From NCBI GenBank assembly GCA_050633885.1, contig JBOEHK010000002.1:682001-746000 (forward strand): a stretch of 64,000 nt of DNA. Direction: 5' to 3'. This DNA is from JAWSVE01 sp050633885. GTDB taxonomy: Bacteria; Pseudomonadota; Gammaproteobacteria; Pseudomonadales; Cellvibrionaceae. The notes below the pieces were generated by a model. It searched no databases and was not told where the DNA came from. It saw only the letters and a program-made list of their open reading frames with translations. The translations under genes and the position numbers were made by a program. Shown here in pieces: positions 18,252-28,475 of this stretch (the first letter of the stretch is position 1; the number at the start of each line of letters is the position of its first letter).

Positions 18252-19333
18252 AAGAATCAATTTTAGAGAAGTTACAGAATTTATCAGAGCGCTATGACGA
18301 AGTCGGTGCTTTGCTTGGCGACCCTGGCGTTATAGGAGATCAAAATAAATTCAGAGAGCTTTCAAAAGAATATGCTGAATTAGAGCCTGTTGTTCAAACG
18401 TATGGTCAATACAGAATCTTGCTTGATAATGTGGAAGAAGCAAAGGCATTAATGGACGATGGCGATGCAGAAATGCGAGCGATGGCTCAAGAAGAAATAG
18501 AGGCGAGCGAATCGGCAAAAGAACCATTAGAAGTTGAGCTACAAAAATTATTATTACCCAAAGATCCTAACGATGAAAAAAATGTTTTTTTAGAAATCCG
18601 TGCGGGTACTGGGGGTGATGAAGCGGCAATTTTTTCTGGCAACCTTTTTCGTATGTACTCTAAGTATGTTGAATCGAGGCGTTGGAAGTTAGAGGTGTTG
18701 AGTGAGAATGCAGGTGAACATGGCGGTTATAAAGAAATTATAACTCGAATTGAAGGCAAGGGCGTATATTCTCAATTGAAATTTGAATCGGGCGCACACC
18801 GAGTTCAGCGAGTTCCAGATACTGAATCGCAAGGCCGTATTCATACTTCGGCATGTACCGTTGCCATCATGCCTGAGGCTGATGAAATAGAAACTATTGA
18901 TATTAATAAAGCGGACCTTCGCGTTGACACTTATAGAGCGAGTGGAGCTGGTGGTCAGCATGTGAATAAAACTGATTCAGCAATTCGTTTAACGCATATT
19001 CCCACGGGAATTGTTGTTGAGTGCCAAGATGAAAGATCGCAACATAAAAATCGTGCACGAGCGATGTCTTTGTTAGCGGCTAGGCTACAAGATGGTCAGA
19101 GAGAAAAAGCGGATAAAGAGCTATCTGACGAGCGAAAAAGTCTTGTCGGTAGCGGTGATCGTTCAGAGCGGATTCGTACTTATAATTATCCGCAAGGCCG
19201 TGTGACTGATCATCGAATTAATTTAACTTTATATAAATTAGATGAAGTTATGGAGGGTGATTTAGATCAAGTTATTCAGCCATTAGTGAATGAATACCAG
19301 GCTGATCAGCTAGCTTTATTATCTGGCGAATAA
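18248..19333 (+). CDS. prfA: Peptide chain release factor 1
   Basis: 361 aa (E. coli 360). It decodes UAA and UAG and triggers peptide release. The catalytic GGQ is in 'GAGGQHVNKTDSA'; the codon-recognition tripeptide is PxT as PDT in 'RVPDTESQGRIHTSACTV', marking RF1 rather than RF2. The ATG overlaps the hemA stop (ATGA), so the two are translationally coupled. The GGQ glutamine is the known substrate of PrmC, encoded next. Confidence 0.98.
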   Translation: MKESILEKLQNLSERYDEVGALLGDPGVIGDQNKFRELSKEYAELEPVVQTYGQYRILLDNVEEAKALMDDGDAEMRAMAQEEIEASESAKEPLEVELQKLLLPKDPNDEKNVFLEIRAGTGGDEAAIFSGNLFRMYSKYVESRRWKLEVLSENAGEHGGYKEIITRIEGKGVYSQLKFESGAHRVQRVPDTESQGRIHTSACTVAIMPEADEIETIDINKADLRVDTYRASGAGGQHVNKTDSAIRLTHIPTGIVVECQDERSQHKNRARAMSLLAARLQDGQREKADKELSDERKSLVGSGDRSERIRTYNYPQGRVTDHRINLTLYKLDEVMEGDLDQVIQPLVNEYQADQLALLSGE

Positions 19334-19395
19334 CGTATTGAGAGTGAAATTAAAAAAAAGTAAATTCATTTTTAAGCCATAGATTAATCTTGATT

Positions 19396-20256
19396 ATGCG
19401 AACGATTCGCGAAATGTTAGCAACAGCGGCAGAACTGAATTCAATCAGTGATAGTGCTCGTCTGGATGTTGAAATTTTATTGTGTGATGCCATGAATAAA
19501 GATCGCACTTATTTATATACATGGCCTGAGAAAAAGCTCACTCAAAATGAGCTGGATGAGTTTGCAAAAAACTTTTTACGCCGCCAAAAAGGCGAGCCTA
19601 TCGCCTACATCATCGGTTCAAAAGAGTTTTGGTCGCTAACGCTAGAGTGCAACAAGTCGACACTCATTCCTCGCCCAGAAACTGAACTTTTAGTAGAGCT
19701 TGCGTTGAGTGCTTTTGATGATGAAAATCATAGCGATAAAAATGATACAAAAGAAAAAAAAGTTCTAGATTTGGGGACTGGAACCGGAGCTATTGCTTTG
19801 GCGATTGCTAAGGAAAAACCCCATTGGCAAGTTACAGCCATTGATTCGGAGTCGTCAGCAGTACAGTTAGCTATACATAATTGTAGAGCACTAGGTCTGC
19901 TTAATGTACAGATAGCGAAAAGTCATTGGTTTGAAAACTTGCCTCACCAGACGTTTGATTTAATTGTGTCTAACCCTCCCTATATAAAAGAAGATGATGT
20001 GCATTTGTCCCAGGGTGATGTCAGGTTTGAACCTCAATCAGCATTAATCAGTGGAAAATCTGGGCTGCAGGATATCGAAAAAATTATTTCAGGAGCACAA
20101 TCTCATTTAAATAAGCACGGAGTATTGATGATTGAGCATGGTTATGATCAAGCCGAAGATGTTCGCTTATTGCTAAAAGGCAATCATTTTTTATCTCAGG
20201 AAAGTGTTAAAGATTTAGCGGGGCATGAGCGTGTAACCATTGGCGTTATGACATAA
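19396..20256 (+). CDS. prmC: Release factor glutamine methyltransferase
   Basis: About 286 aa (E. coli 277). It methylates the GGQ glutamine of RF1/RF2 using SAM. The N-terminal helical release-factor-binding domain runs to about residue 80; 'PRPETELLVE' and the SAM motif 'VLDLGTGTGAIALA' follow; the catalytic NPPY is in 'LIVSNPPYIKEDD'. I prefer the ATG at 19396 over the TTG at 19390. Direct position after prfA matches the functional pairing. Confidence 0.96.
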   Translation: MRTIREMLATAAELNSISDSARLDVEILLCDAMNKDRTYLYTWPEKKLTQNELDEFAKNFLRRQKGEPIAYIIGSKEFWSLTLECNKSTLIPRPETELLVELALSAFDDENHSDKNDTKEKKVLDLGTGTGAIALAIAKEKPHWQVTAIDSESSAVQLAIHNCRALGLLNVQIAKSHWFENLPHQTFDLIVSNPPYIKEDDVHLSQGDVRFEPQSALISGKSGLQDIEKIISGAQSHLNKHGVLMIEHGYDQAEDVRLLLKGNHFLSQESVKDLAGHERVTIGVMT

Positions 20257-20307
20257 AGTTACAATGATCGTCAAAAAAACTGCAAGCAATTCTTAAAGGT
20301 TAATACA

Positions 20308-21051
20308 ATGAACGATGAAGATCTCTTGCGTTATAGTCGTCAGATCATGCTGTCAGATATTGATATTGAAGGACAGGAGAGACTTCTAGAATCTTCGGTG
20401 TTAATTGTCGGGTTAGGTGGGTTGGGTAGCCCTGTGGCACTTTATCTTGCAGCTGCCGGTGTGGGTCATATACAACTAGCGGATTTTGACTCTGTAGATC
20501 TTAGCAATTTACAGCGACAAATTATTCATGAAACATCGGGCATCGGTTTATTAAAGGCAGCGTCTGCAGCAGACAAAATTTCTAAAATAAACCCAAACGT
20601 GCATGTAGTGACTCATACTGAATTATTAAAAGGTGATGAATTAAAAGCCGTCATAAAAACGGCTGATCTTGTTGTTGATTGCTCTGATAATTTTTCAACA
20701 CGATTCGCAATCAACCAATGCTGTGTTAAAACAAAAACCCCTTTAGTGTCGGGTGCTGCCATCCGTTTTGAAGGACAGATGACGGTTTTTGATGCGAGAA
20801 AGAAAGACTCCCCTTGTTACCGATGTTTGTATGATGAGATTGATGATAGCAATTTAAGTTGCGCTGAGAATGGTGTGTTAGCTCCTCTTGTTGGTATTAT
20901 CGGTAGCATGCAGGCGTTTGAAGCCATAAAAGTCTTGTGCGGTTTTGGTTCTTCTTTGGTGGGTCGGTTGCAAATTCTAGATGCAAAAGTGATGAGTTGG
21001 CGAGAGTTAACGTTAAAAAAAGATCCATCCTGCCCAGTTTGTTCACATTGA
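20308..21051 (+). CDS. moeB: MoeB/ThiF-type molybdopterin-synthase adenylyltransferase
   Basis: 247 aa (E. coli MoeB 249). E1-like enzyme that adenylates the C-terminal glycine of MoaD in molybdenum-cofactor synthesis. Nucleotide motif 'GLGGLGSPVALYLAAAGVG', 'DSVDLSNLQRQI', 'DNFSTRFAIN', and zinc-binding pairs 'CYRC' and 'CPVC' near the C-terminus are all visible. A ThiF role in thiamine synthesis cannot be excluded on sequence alone, but the place after prmC matches moeB in other gammaproteobacteria. AAGG lies 8 nt upstream. Confidence 0.88.
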   Translation: MNDEDLLRYSRQIMLSDIDIEGQERLLESSVLIVGLGGLGSPVALYLAAAGVGHIQLADFDSVDLSNLQRQIIHETSGIGLLKAASAADKISKINPNVHVVTHTELLKGDELKAVIKTADLVVDCSDNFSTRFAINQCCVKTKTPLVSGAAIRFEGQMTVFDARKKDSPCYRCLYDEIDDSNLSCAENGVLAPLVGIIGSMQAFEAIKVLCGFGSSLVGRLQILDAKVMSWRELTLKKDPSCPVCSH

Positions 21052-21099
21052 CAATGCTCTGGTTGACATTTTATTTGTTTTTCAACATCTTTGTGTTAT

Positions 21100-22542
21100 T
21101 TAAGCTAATAAAAAATAAACAACAGATGAAATAATTACCGTCCCCATTAAGTTTAATAAAAAACCTTCTTTCACCATTTCTTGGATTGTGATTTTTTCAG
21201 CACTGAAAACAATTACATTGGGTGGTGTAGCAACTGGTAACATAAAAGCACAACTCGCGCTGAGTGCAGCGGGTACCATTAATAGTTTAGGGTCGATTCC
21301 AGCCCCCGCTCCTGCAGCAGCGAGGACCGGCATTAACATCGTCGAGGTTGCTGTATTGCTAGTGACTTCTGTTAAAAATGTGACTGTTAAGCAAACAATG
21401 ATAATCATAATGAAGGGGTGAAAAGACGAAAGCCCGCCAAGTGCATTACCTAAAGAGCTACTAATGCCTGTCGCTGTGAAAGCCGAAGCGAGGGCAAGCC
21501 CACCCGCAAACAAAATAAAAATCCCCCAAGGGATTGTTATGGCGTGTTCCCAATCGAGTAACTTTCCTTGTTTTTGTTCTGAACCAGCACTACCTGTAAT
21601 GGTTTCTTTTTTTCCATCCGGAATTAAAAATAATAATAAAACACCTAAAAAAGCGACAGAGGCATCATTTGCATTTGGAACATCTAACAGCTTTTGCCAG
21701 CCGCCAAAAGGATTGCCGCGAGTCATCCAACCCAGTGCCGTGAACGCAAAAATAATGACGACTCTTTTTTGTGCGGTAGTCCATTTCCCCGGATCTGGAA
21801 TTTCTATTTTACCACCGGTTTTTAAATTTCGTGTTAACCAAAACCCTGCCAGTGGGAGGAAAATTAAAACGACGGGGACTCCCCAGTACATCCAATCGAT
21901 GAGGGTTAATGTTTCGCCAGTGAATTCTTGGTAGTTACTCATAAAAACAAGATTGGGCGGGCTACCGATGTGAGTGCCCATTCCTCCAATGCTTGCTCCA
22001 TAAGCTACGCCTAGCAGTAGAGGAATTGCCAGTTTTTTGTCTTCTGCTTTTTCTAACACAGCTAATACGATGGGCAATAACATTAACGCGGTGGCAGTGT
22101 TCGAAATCCACATAGAAAGAAAAGCAGAGGCGATCATAAATCCAAAAACAATTCGCTGACTGCTATGTCCTCCAATGAGTTTTACAGTACCTAGAGCAAG
22201 CTGTTGATGCGTTCCTGTTTTCTCCATCGCTTTAGATAATAAGCTGCCACCTAGAAATAATAAAATCAAAGGGTGACCATAAGCTGCTGCGACTTGCGAA
22301 CCGTTTAACACCCCTGTCAAAGGGAAAACACACAGCGGAATTAAAGACGTGGCTGGAATTGGAATGGGTTCGAATATCCACCAAACTGCGCATAAAGTTG
22401 CAACAGCTCCGGCCACACAACCCGGAAATTTCCACCCGTAATGTGAAAGGATAATCCCAACAAATGCGGCTAATAATGGACCAATCCAAATGGCTTGGCT
22501 TTTTATTGTCAAACTTATTCTGTGGAGTGGGTGTAATTCCAT
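21100..22542 (-). CDS. DASS/SLC13-family anion:sodium symporter
   Basis: 480 aa inner-membrane transporter with about 11 hydrophobic segments. The two family-defining SNT motifs are present: 'WISNTATALM' and 'TSNTATSTM', each at a re-entrant hairpin that binds Na+ and the carboxylate of the substrate. Related proteins carry dicarboxylates, citrate or sulfate; the exact substrate is not readable. It converges with moeB without an obvious terminator and is followed upstream by the MATE gene in the same direction with a 48-nt gap. Confidence 0.9.
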   Translation of the reverse strand: MELHPLHRISLTIKSQAIWIGPLLAAFVGIILSHYGWKFPGCVAGAVATLCAVWWIFEPIPIPATSLIPLCVFPLTGVLNGSQVAAAYGHPLILLFLGGSLLSKAMEKTGTHQQLALGTVKLIGGHSSQRIVFGFMIASAFLSMWISNTATALMLLPIVLAVLEKAEDKKLAIPLLLGVAYGASIGGMGTHIGSPPNLVFMSNYQEFTGETLTLIDWMYWGVPVVLIFLPLAGFWLTRNLKTGGKIEIPDPGKWTTAQKRVVIIFAFTALGWMTRGNPFGGWQKLLDVPNANDASVAFLGVLLLFLIPDGKKETITGSAGSEQKQGKLLDWEHAITIPWGIFILFAGGLALASAFTATGISSSLGNALGGLSSFHPFIMIIIVCLTVTFLTEVTSNTATSTMLMPVLAAAGAGAGIDPKLLMVPAALSASCAFMLPVATPPNVIVFSAEKITIQEMVKEGFLLNLMGTVIISSVVYFLLA

Positions 22543-22590
22543 TTCGTATTCTCTTTGTATTATTTACAGTTAAGAGATAGGAGATTTTTA

Positions 22591-23943
22591 TTATTCAAAA
22601 TGCCGTGAATGTTTTTCAGGTCCCCGATAAAAGATCCAAAGCGATAGCGAGATAGCAACAATGGCTAAACCTAAGCTAAGGCTCCACCATAAAGCTTCAA
22701 TGCCATAGCCTAGAGTTATCGTTGTCCAATAAGCAATGGGTAAACCGATCAGCCAAAATGCAACTAAATTGGCAATGGCAGACGGTAATGGTCTTCCCAT
22801 TCCTCTTAATACACCAGCTCCGACAACTTGTATCCCATCAACAATTTGAAAGGCAGCTGCTACCGGTAAAATCGTAGCCGTAATTAAAATAACATCTTTA
22901 TTGTCGGTATAAAGTAGAGGCAATGCAAACCGAAAAATCACAAAAATGAAGGCAGAAAAAGTCATTACCAGTCCGCCAAAAAAAATAGCCGTCCATGCGG
23001 CATGTTTAGCTTGTTTAAATTGATGGTCTCCTAATAAATTACCGACTCGTGTGACTGCGCCTTGTGATATTCCTAGTGGCATCATAAAAGCAAGGGCTGC
23101 AATATTAAGCGCGATAGTATGAGCAGCTAAAACAGTCTGACCCAACATACCAGCAATAAAAGTGCTACAGGAGAAGGCTAAAATTTCAAAACCAATTTGG
23201 AGGCCAACTGGCAGGCCGAGCTGAATAATAAGAACAAACTCTTTTAACTGATAGATTTTTTTTGAGTACGGAAACCAGTTACGAGGGATTACTTTAGACT
23301 TTAAGCCCCAAACAAGTAATGCAAAAAACATGAAGCACCGAGTGAAGGACGTTGCAATACCTGCGCCTTCAAGACCAAGCGCCGGAAAACCTAACTTCCC
23401 ATAAATAAGAATATAATTGGCAAGAACATTAAATACGTTGGCTATTATCGAAACCCATAGCATGGGTTTTACAATTTCTCTCCCTTGGAGATATTGTCGT
23501 AACGCAACAAAAAATAAAAAAAATGGCACAGACCATAACTGCACTCTTAAATACTTTTGTGCCATAGAGGCGAGTTTAGGGTCTTGTTGAAATAGTAATA
23601 AAATTTCTTCAGCAAAGCTGATGCTGAGAATTAAAGGAATGCTGATGGCACAGCTCAATACGAGTCCGCGCTGCATTGCTATCAGAGCGTGATCTTGTCT
23701 CTTTGCTCCGTGGGCTTGCGTGATTAATGGATCAATACCCTGCACGATTCCCATTCCAAACCATAAAATGGCGAAGAGCCAAGCATTAGCGATTGAAGAG
23801 GCAGCAAGAGCTGAGCTATCCAGATCCAGTCGCCCAACCATCATAGTGTCGACGACGCCCATCAGCATCATGCCTAGCTGAGCACCCATGACGGGCAATG
23901 CTAATGTTAAAAGAGGAGGGAATTGTTGTTTAAGGATATTCAC
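22591..23943 (-). CDS. MATE-family multidrug/Na+ antiporter
   Basis: About 450 aa with twelve predicted membrane helices. 'LLTLALPVMGAQLGMMLMGVVDTMMVGRL' is the typical NorM-type N-terminal signature. It should export cationic compounds in exchange for Na+ or H+. The start is uncertain: the frame is open upstream to a TTG at 23985, but family comparison favours the GTG at 23943 ('MNILKQQFPPLLTLALP'); neither has a clear ribosome-binding site. Probably co-transcribed with the DASS gene downstream. Confidence 0.88.
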   Translation of the reverse strand: MNILKQQFPPLLTLALPVMGAQLGMMLMGVVDTMMVGRLDLDSSALAASSIANAWLFAILWFGMGIVQGIDPLITQAHGAKRQDHALIAMQRGLVLSCAISIPLILSISFAEEILLLFQQDPKLASMAQKYLRVQLWSVPFFLFFVALRQYLQGREIVKPMLWVSIIANVFNVLANYILIYGKLGFPALGLEGAGIATSFTRCFMFFALLVWGLKSKVIPRNWFPYSKKIYQLKEFVLIIQLGLPVGLQIGFEILAFSCSTFIAGMLGQTVLAAHTIALNIAALAFMMPLGISQGAVTRVGNLLGDHQFKQAKHAAWTAIFFGGLVMTFSAFIFVIFRFALPLLYTDNKDVILITATILPVAAAFQIVDGIQVVGAGVLRGMGRPLPSAIANLVAFWLIGLPIAYWTTITLGYGIEALWWSLSLGLAIVAISLSLWIFYRGPEKHSRHFE

Positions 23944-24070
23944 GTCGAATGTCAGCTTTAAAAAAGTGTTCGACAGTGTACGCAAGGGTGAGGGAGTTTT
24001 CTATTGAAAGGGTGAAATAACTTTTAGTGAAGGCCTCTTTGGTTAAGCTCTTTTATTGGGAATCGGAGAT

Positions 24071-24099
24071 AAAAAAAGAGCCGCTTAAGCGACTCTTTT
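24071..24099 (-). terminator. Terminator of the broken TonB receptor gene
   Basis: On the minus strand AAAAGAG, CGCTT/AAGCG and CTCTTTT pair, followed by a T7 run (A7 on the plus strand at 24071-24077). It lies about 20 nt past the stop codon of the receptor gene. Confidence 0.8.
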
Positions 24100-24121
24100 A
24101 ACTTTTTCTGAGTCTATATTT

Positions 24122-27027
24122 TTATTCGAAAGAATATGTTCCTTCAATATAAAAAGTTCTACCAAGTGGATCTTGCAAACGTGTTTCTAAGCCTCCAGGA
24201 ATTGGAAGAGCTTGAGCTTCGTCATCAAGAACGTTGTTCGAGCCAGCAGCAACTTCCAGTGCCCCACCCCAAAGTTGATCAAAGCGATATGAGTAACGCA
24301 AATCAACAATGGTCTGTGCTTCGATCTCTTTTGGGGCTACACCAGTAAATGCTTCTGGTCCAAATGTAGGCCCTGGCGTTTGATCAAACTTGACTGCACT
24401 TTGGTGCTTAAAGGTTAGCCCTACACTATGTCCACCATTAAACCACCCCAAACCTAATTGATGTTTCATTTTAGGTAGTGGAGGTACAAGATCGGTGTTA
24501 CCACTTTGATTTCCCTCTGCATTAGTGTTTTTTCCAAACGCATTGACGTAGTCGTAATCAACATATCGAGTGGTTGACCAGTTGGCTGTGAAGTACCCCA
24601 AATTTTTGATATCAGCCCCATATTTTAGCCTGAAATCAATAACGCTAACTTCTACTGAAGCTACGTTAAATGGTGAGCGTATAACTTGAGTTGCACTTTC
24701 ATCAAGAGAGTCTCTAGATATGCCAATATCATTTTCTCCTGAGGTGTACCATGCTGCACGTCTTGCCGCAGCATCTGCTATTTCAGCAGGCACTGTACTG
24801 TCGCGTAAGCTTTCATAAGCAGATTCAGAAAGTCCTGTGTAGTCTAAGAAATTTGCATAATCTAAAGCGACAACATCTGAACTACCTAGTGTTACGATAC
24901 GATCAACATAATCAATTTCTTGATAATCGAGATTTAATTCCCAGTCATCATTTATTTGCCAGGTGACTCCAATATTCCATAGTTCCGAATCTTCAGGGTC
25001 AATCTGTGAGTTACCGTTATAGCAACTCAGTGTTCCGATTAAAGATCCTGAATTTAAGAACAAGTCATCACCTGTAAATAGTTCCCCACAAGCTAGAGTT
25101 GACTCTTCTGTTATTTGAAGCAGTGTTGGGCTTAAGAATCCTTTGCCCCATGATGCACGAATAGCAATAAAGTCAGTTGGTTGGTATCGAGCTGAAACTT
25201 TAGGTACAAAGGCGGAAAGATCGAGATCTTTAAAGTCTTCATAGCGACCAGCAACGACTACGCCGAAATTGTCTAGAACAGGAATATCTAGCTCAAAAAA
25301 AGCAGAAGCGACAGCATTTTCGCCAGATGATGTGCTACTTGAATCGCTACCAGGGTAAATAGAACTATCATAATCATCATTCACGTTTTGGAGAGCGCTG
25401 TTACCAGTCTCAAAACTTGATTCCCGATATTGAAGGCCTAAAGCTAATTGTGCCGCCCCCCCTGACATGTCGAAAATTTCTCCGGCAACGACTCCTTCGG
25501 TACTCCAATACTCGGTTCTTCTGTTTGTGAAATCGAAAGGAGAGTAGAGCCAGTCGACTAGCTGTTGGTCATTGGCGGTACATCCAGCCCCTGTTCCAGT
25601 CTCACACCCAACATAATTTGATGATAAAGGACTTGAAGTGCCAAATGAAATGGGTTGAACCACTGATTGCCATCAGGACCTCCGTTTCCTTGGAGTGCAG
25701 ACCTTAGTCTACTTCTACTTAGTTCATATCCTTTAATATGATCTTCAGACGATGCCGATGTGTACCAAGCAGATCCTCCCCAACCGGTATTTCCTAGTTC
25801 AAACTTACTTCCAAGAGAGAGCATTTCTGTTTCATAGTAATATAGGTCGTTATTTGCACCACGGTCATCTAGAAAGCTTGGAGAGGTTGATCCATTATCG
25901 GTAAAAGGTCTCCAATTTCGAGGAGTTCTAGATGTTGTTTGAGCAAATGGCCAAGTAGGCCAGTTTGGATGGGCTGCGGAAATAGTTAGAGTGTCATTAC
26001 TACTACGTTCGGCTGTAGAGGGCGATGTAATTAATAAGGATTCATATTTATCCAAAGAGTAAATTAACTCAAAGCTCAATGAGGAGCTGTAATCATAAAC
26101 TGCAGTTATAAGGGTTTTGAAATCTTGATTTGGCCGTTTGAAATCTTGGTATTCTCCATATTCAAATGTGCAAATGAAGCCTCCAAATGCAGACGCTCCA
26201 GATGGGTAGCTGCCTGCTAGAGCGTCATTGGTATTGGTGCCGTTATAAGTGCCACATTCAGGATCGTTCCCCCAGTTTGCCCCCGTTGGACTACTAAAAT
26301 TACCTGGGTTGCCGGAAATTGAAGAATCGTTGTCTGCGGCCAAATATTTTGGTCTGTCAGACCGATACAAGGCATCTTTACGCTCTGAATACTCTGCTGA
26401 GAAAACAACATGCAGTTTATCTGTCAGAGCTGATCCCCATTTAAATGCTGCTTTGGACTCAGGAACATCACCTTCTTCGTCTGTGGTATAAAACCCGCGG
26501 ACTTTGAAACCTTCATAATCTTTATCGGGGATAAGGTTAACAACTCCTGCTACAGCGTCTGTACCATAGGTTGCGGCACCGCCATCTAAAATCACTTCGA
26601 CTCTTTTGGTGGCAATATCTGGAAGGATGCTACCAACAGCACCTGAATTTAATACGCGGCGGCCATCAAACAACGTGAGTGTACTTGAGGTACCTAATCC
26701 GCGCAGATTAAACATGGCAGAATTAGAATCTTGCTGTCCATCACCCGTTGCAAGAACGTTAGCAACAGTATCGACATTAGCTGTGTATGTAAGGTCTCGT
26801 ATGTAGGGACCAACATCGGTATAACCTGATGTTTGTATATCATCAGCACTAATCGTTTCCACAGGAGATGCCATATCAAACTTTTCTCGTTTGATAAATG
26901 AACCTGTAACTACCACTTCGTCTATGGTTTGTTTTGCTTCTTGTGAATAAGAAATTGCTGGTATTGCTAAGGAGCAGTACAGCATGCCCTGGTATAGCTT
27001 GTTAAGTTTAAATTTAGGTTGGTGCAT
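24122..27027 (-). pseudogene. TonB-dependent receptor interrupted by a frameshift
   Basis: Two adjoining frames together encode one receptor of about 965 aa. The first (27027 to about 25650) has a signal peptide, TonB-box-like 'IDEVVVTGSFI' and a normal plug ('LRGLGTSSTLTLFDGRRVLN', 'GTDAVAGVVNL'). It reads '...NQWFNPF' and then shifts into a dead end that stops at 25558. The second (to 24122) continues the barrel as 'SFGTSSPL...' and ends in 'GRTFYIEGTYSFE'. One missing T in the TTT run at 25648-25650 (minus strand) explains everything: TTTT would restore N-P-F-S-F-G. So this is a 1-nt deletion or an assembly error. Everything else looks intact, including the ribosome-binding site and terminator. 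Confidence 0.85.
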
Positions 27028-27865
27028 AGTCTTACTTTCCTCTCTTCTATCGTTATTAGTATTTTATGTGGAGAATTTTCAGTTATTTCTTTGAGCCAAC
27101 ATATTTAGATCAAAACTGTTATGACAGTAAAAAAGCAATTAGTTTAAGTGTTTAATAAAGCCCTTTTACTGTTTACAAATGGCAAAAAATTTATCTTCAT
27201 TTTTTTATAAATTGATAATTTTTGTGTTGGTGTTCCCTGTTTTTTATAGGCGAGAACAGCTAACAAAACTAAGTTAAGAAAGGTAGGTTTTGTTAATTTA
27301 TGTTCGCTAAAAACATGTTTAATGAGTGTATCTTTAACAACAGTTATTTTTATTTTTGTATCTGCTTTTTGCAAGAGAGCAGGAGAACTAATTAAACGGA
27401 AATCTAGATTATTATTTGATTTTCCAAGATCTTAAACTGCATAGTCACGCGGGGTCAAGAAGAGATACTGATTTTTAGTGAAAGTTTTTTTTAGGGAGAT
27501 AGTTTACTAGTTAAATCAATTACTAGGCGTGGTTAATTATCTCGAAAAGGTCATAAATGAAGAGTGGTCTCTAGTCATTTTGAGTGAGGAATATCATTTT
27601 AAGAAGAGAATAATACTTTTAGTTTACAGTCATCTGGTTGAGTCAAACGAGAATAAAATATTGAGCTAAATATCATTGAAATTGTGATGTTCTTAGAGGA
27701 TTCGTTGCTGAGCATAAAGGGTGGTGTGTAGGGAGAGAATTAAGTAAATAGTAAAGAAAGCGTTGGAAATGACAAGAAGCTGAAGAACGAATGAAAGAAT
27801 TGATTGAGAGTTCTTTGTGTCGTTAGCTAACCAGCTTCCAATCAGTAGTTTCGCTTAATATAAAA
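27028..27865. other. AT-rich intergenic region, nothing recognised
   Basis: About 840 bp with frequent A/T runs. A minus-strand 76-codon frame at 27144-27374 is Lys-rich with no ribosome-binding site or family resemblance and is not called. The promoter of the TonB receptor gene presumably lies near 27030-27150. Confidence 0.4.
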
Positions 27866-28159
27866 TTAAACTCTTTTACCTGTCATGTCGGCAGAGCCAA
27901 ACATGCCCAAACCTACTTTTCCTGACATTGTGTCGCCATCAGCAGTGACATCAAACTTAAGCGTCATAGGCATTGGCTTGCTAATGCTCATTTCCCATTT
28001 TGCATTATCACCGTCTACTGAACCGCTAATATCTTCTGATCCCATTGGGCTTTCGACTCGTCCTGTTAATGCGCCGGCTTCTTCTTTTAGAGTAAGCGTC
28101 GCTTTTTGGTCGCCCATCGGTGTAGACATGCTTACTTCCCAGTTTCCATCAATTGACAT
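27866..28159 (-). CDS. Small beta-rich conserved-type protein, unknown function
   Basis: 97 aa, no signal peptide or membrane segment. It has two similar halves of alternating strands: 'WEVSMSTPMGDQKATLTLKEEAGALTGRVESP' and 'WEMSISKPMPMTLKFDVTADGDTMSGKVGLG', each a Trp-start followed by 'G.(L/M).G.V', so it looks like an internal duplication of a strand-rich unit. I recall similar short proteins in Proteobacteria but no established function. The ATG at 28159 has GAGGAG 7 nt upstream, so the longer frame beginning with TTG at 28174 is not the start. It is transcribed alone. Confidence 0.75.
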   Translation of the reverse strand: MSIDGNWEVSMSTPMGDQKATLTLKEEAGALTGRVESPMGSEDISGSVDGDNAKWEMSISKPMPMTLKFDVTADGDTMSGKVGLGMFGSADMTGKRV

Positions 28160-28475
28160 TTGTGTGCTCCTCAAAGTACTTGGTTAAATGTTTTGGTTAA
28201 CAATTTACATTCTGTTGTGAAATAAAATTTCTTGAGAACGATGCTGACTATACCAAGCTTTAGAGTCAATACAACCGCGACGTTTGAGTCACTTTGAACT
28301 TAATGATTTTTCTGGTTTGACGCGTTATTAGCGAGATTAAATGTGATGATGGTATTTATTGTGGCAGTTTCTAGATTAGGGTTATTGTTATGGGTGTAAT
28401 AACATGTTGATCACTTTATAAAATACACGTGTGGTAAGCTTAAAAATGTTAAGTGTTTGAGCGACGGTACAAAAA

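Noticed and set aside
24122..25663. Treating the C-terminal barrel half of the TonB receptor as a separate gene starting at a GTG
   Set aside because: No signal peptide or plug, no ribosome-binding site, and the frames join exactly when one T is restored.
27144..27374. 76-codon minus-strand frame in the AT-rich gap
   Set aside because: Lys-rich by base composition, no ribosome-binding site, no similarity recognised.
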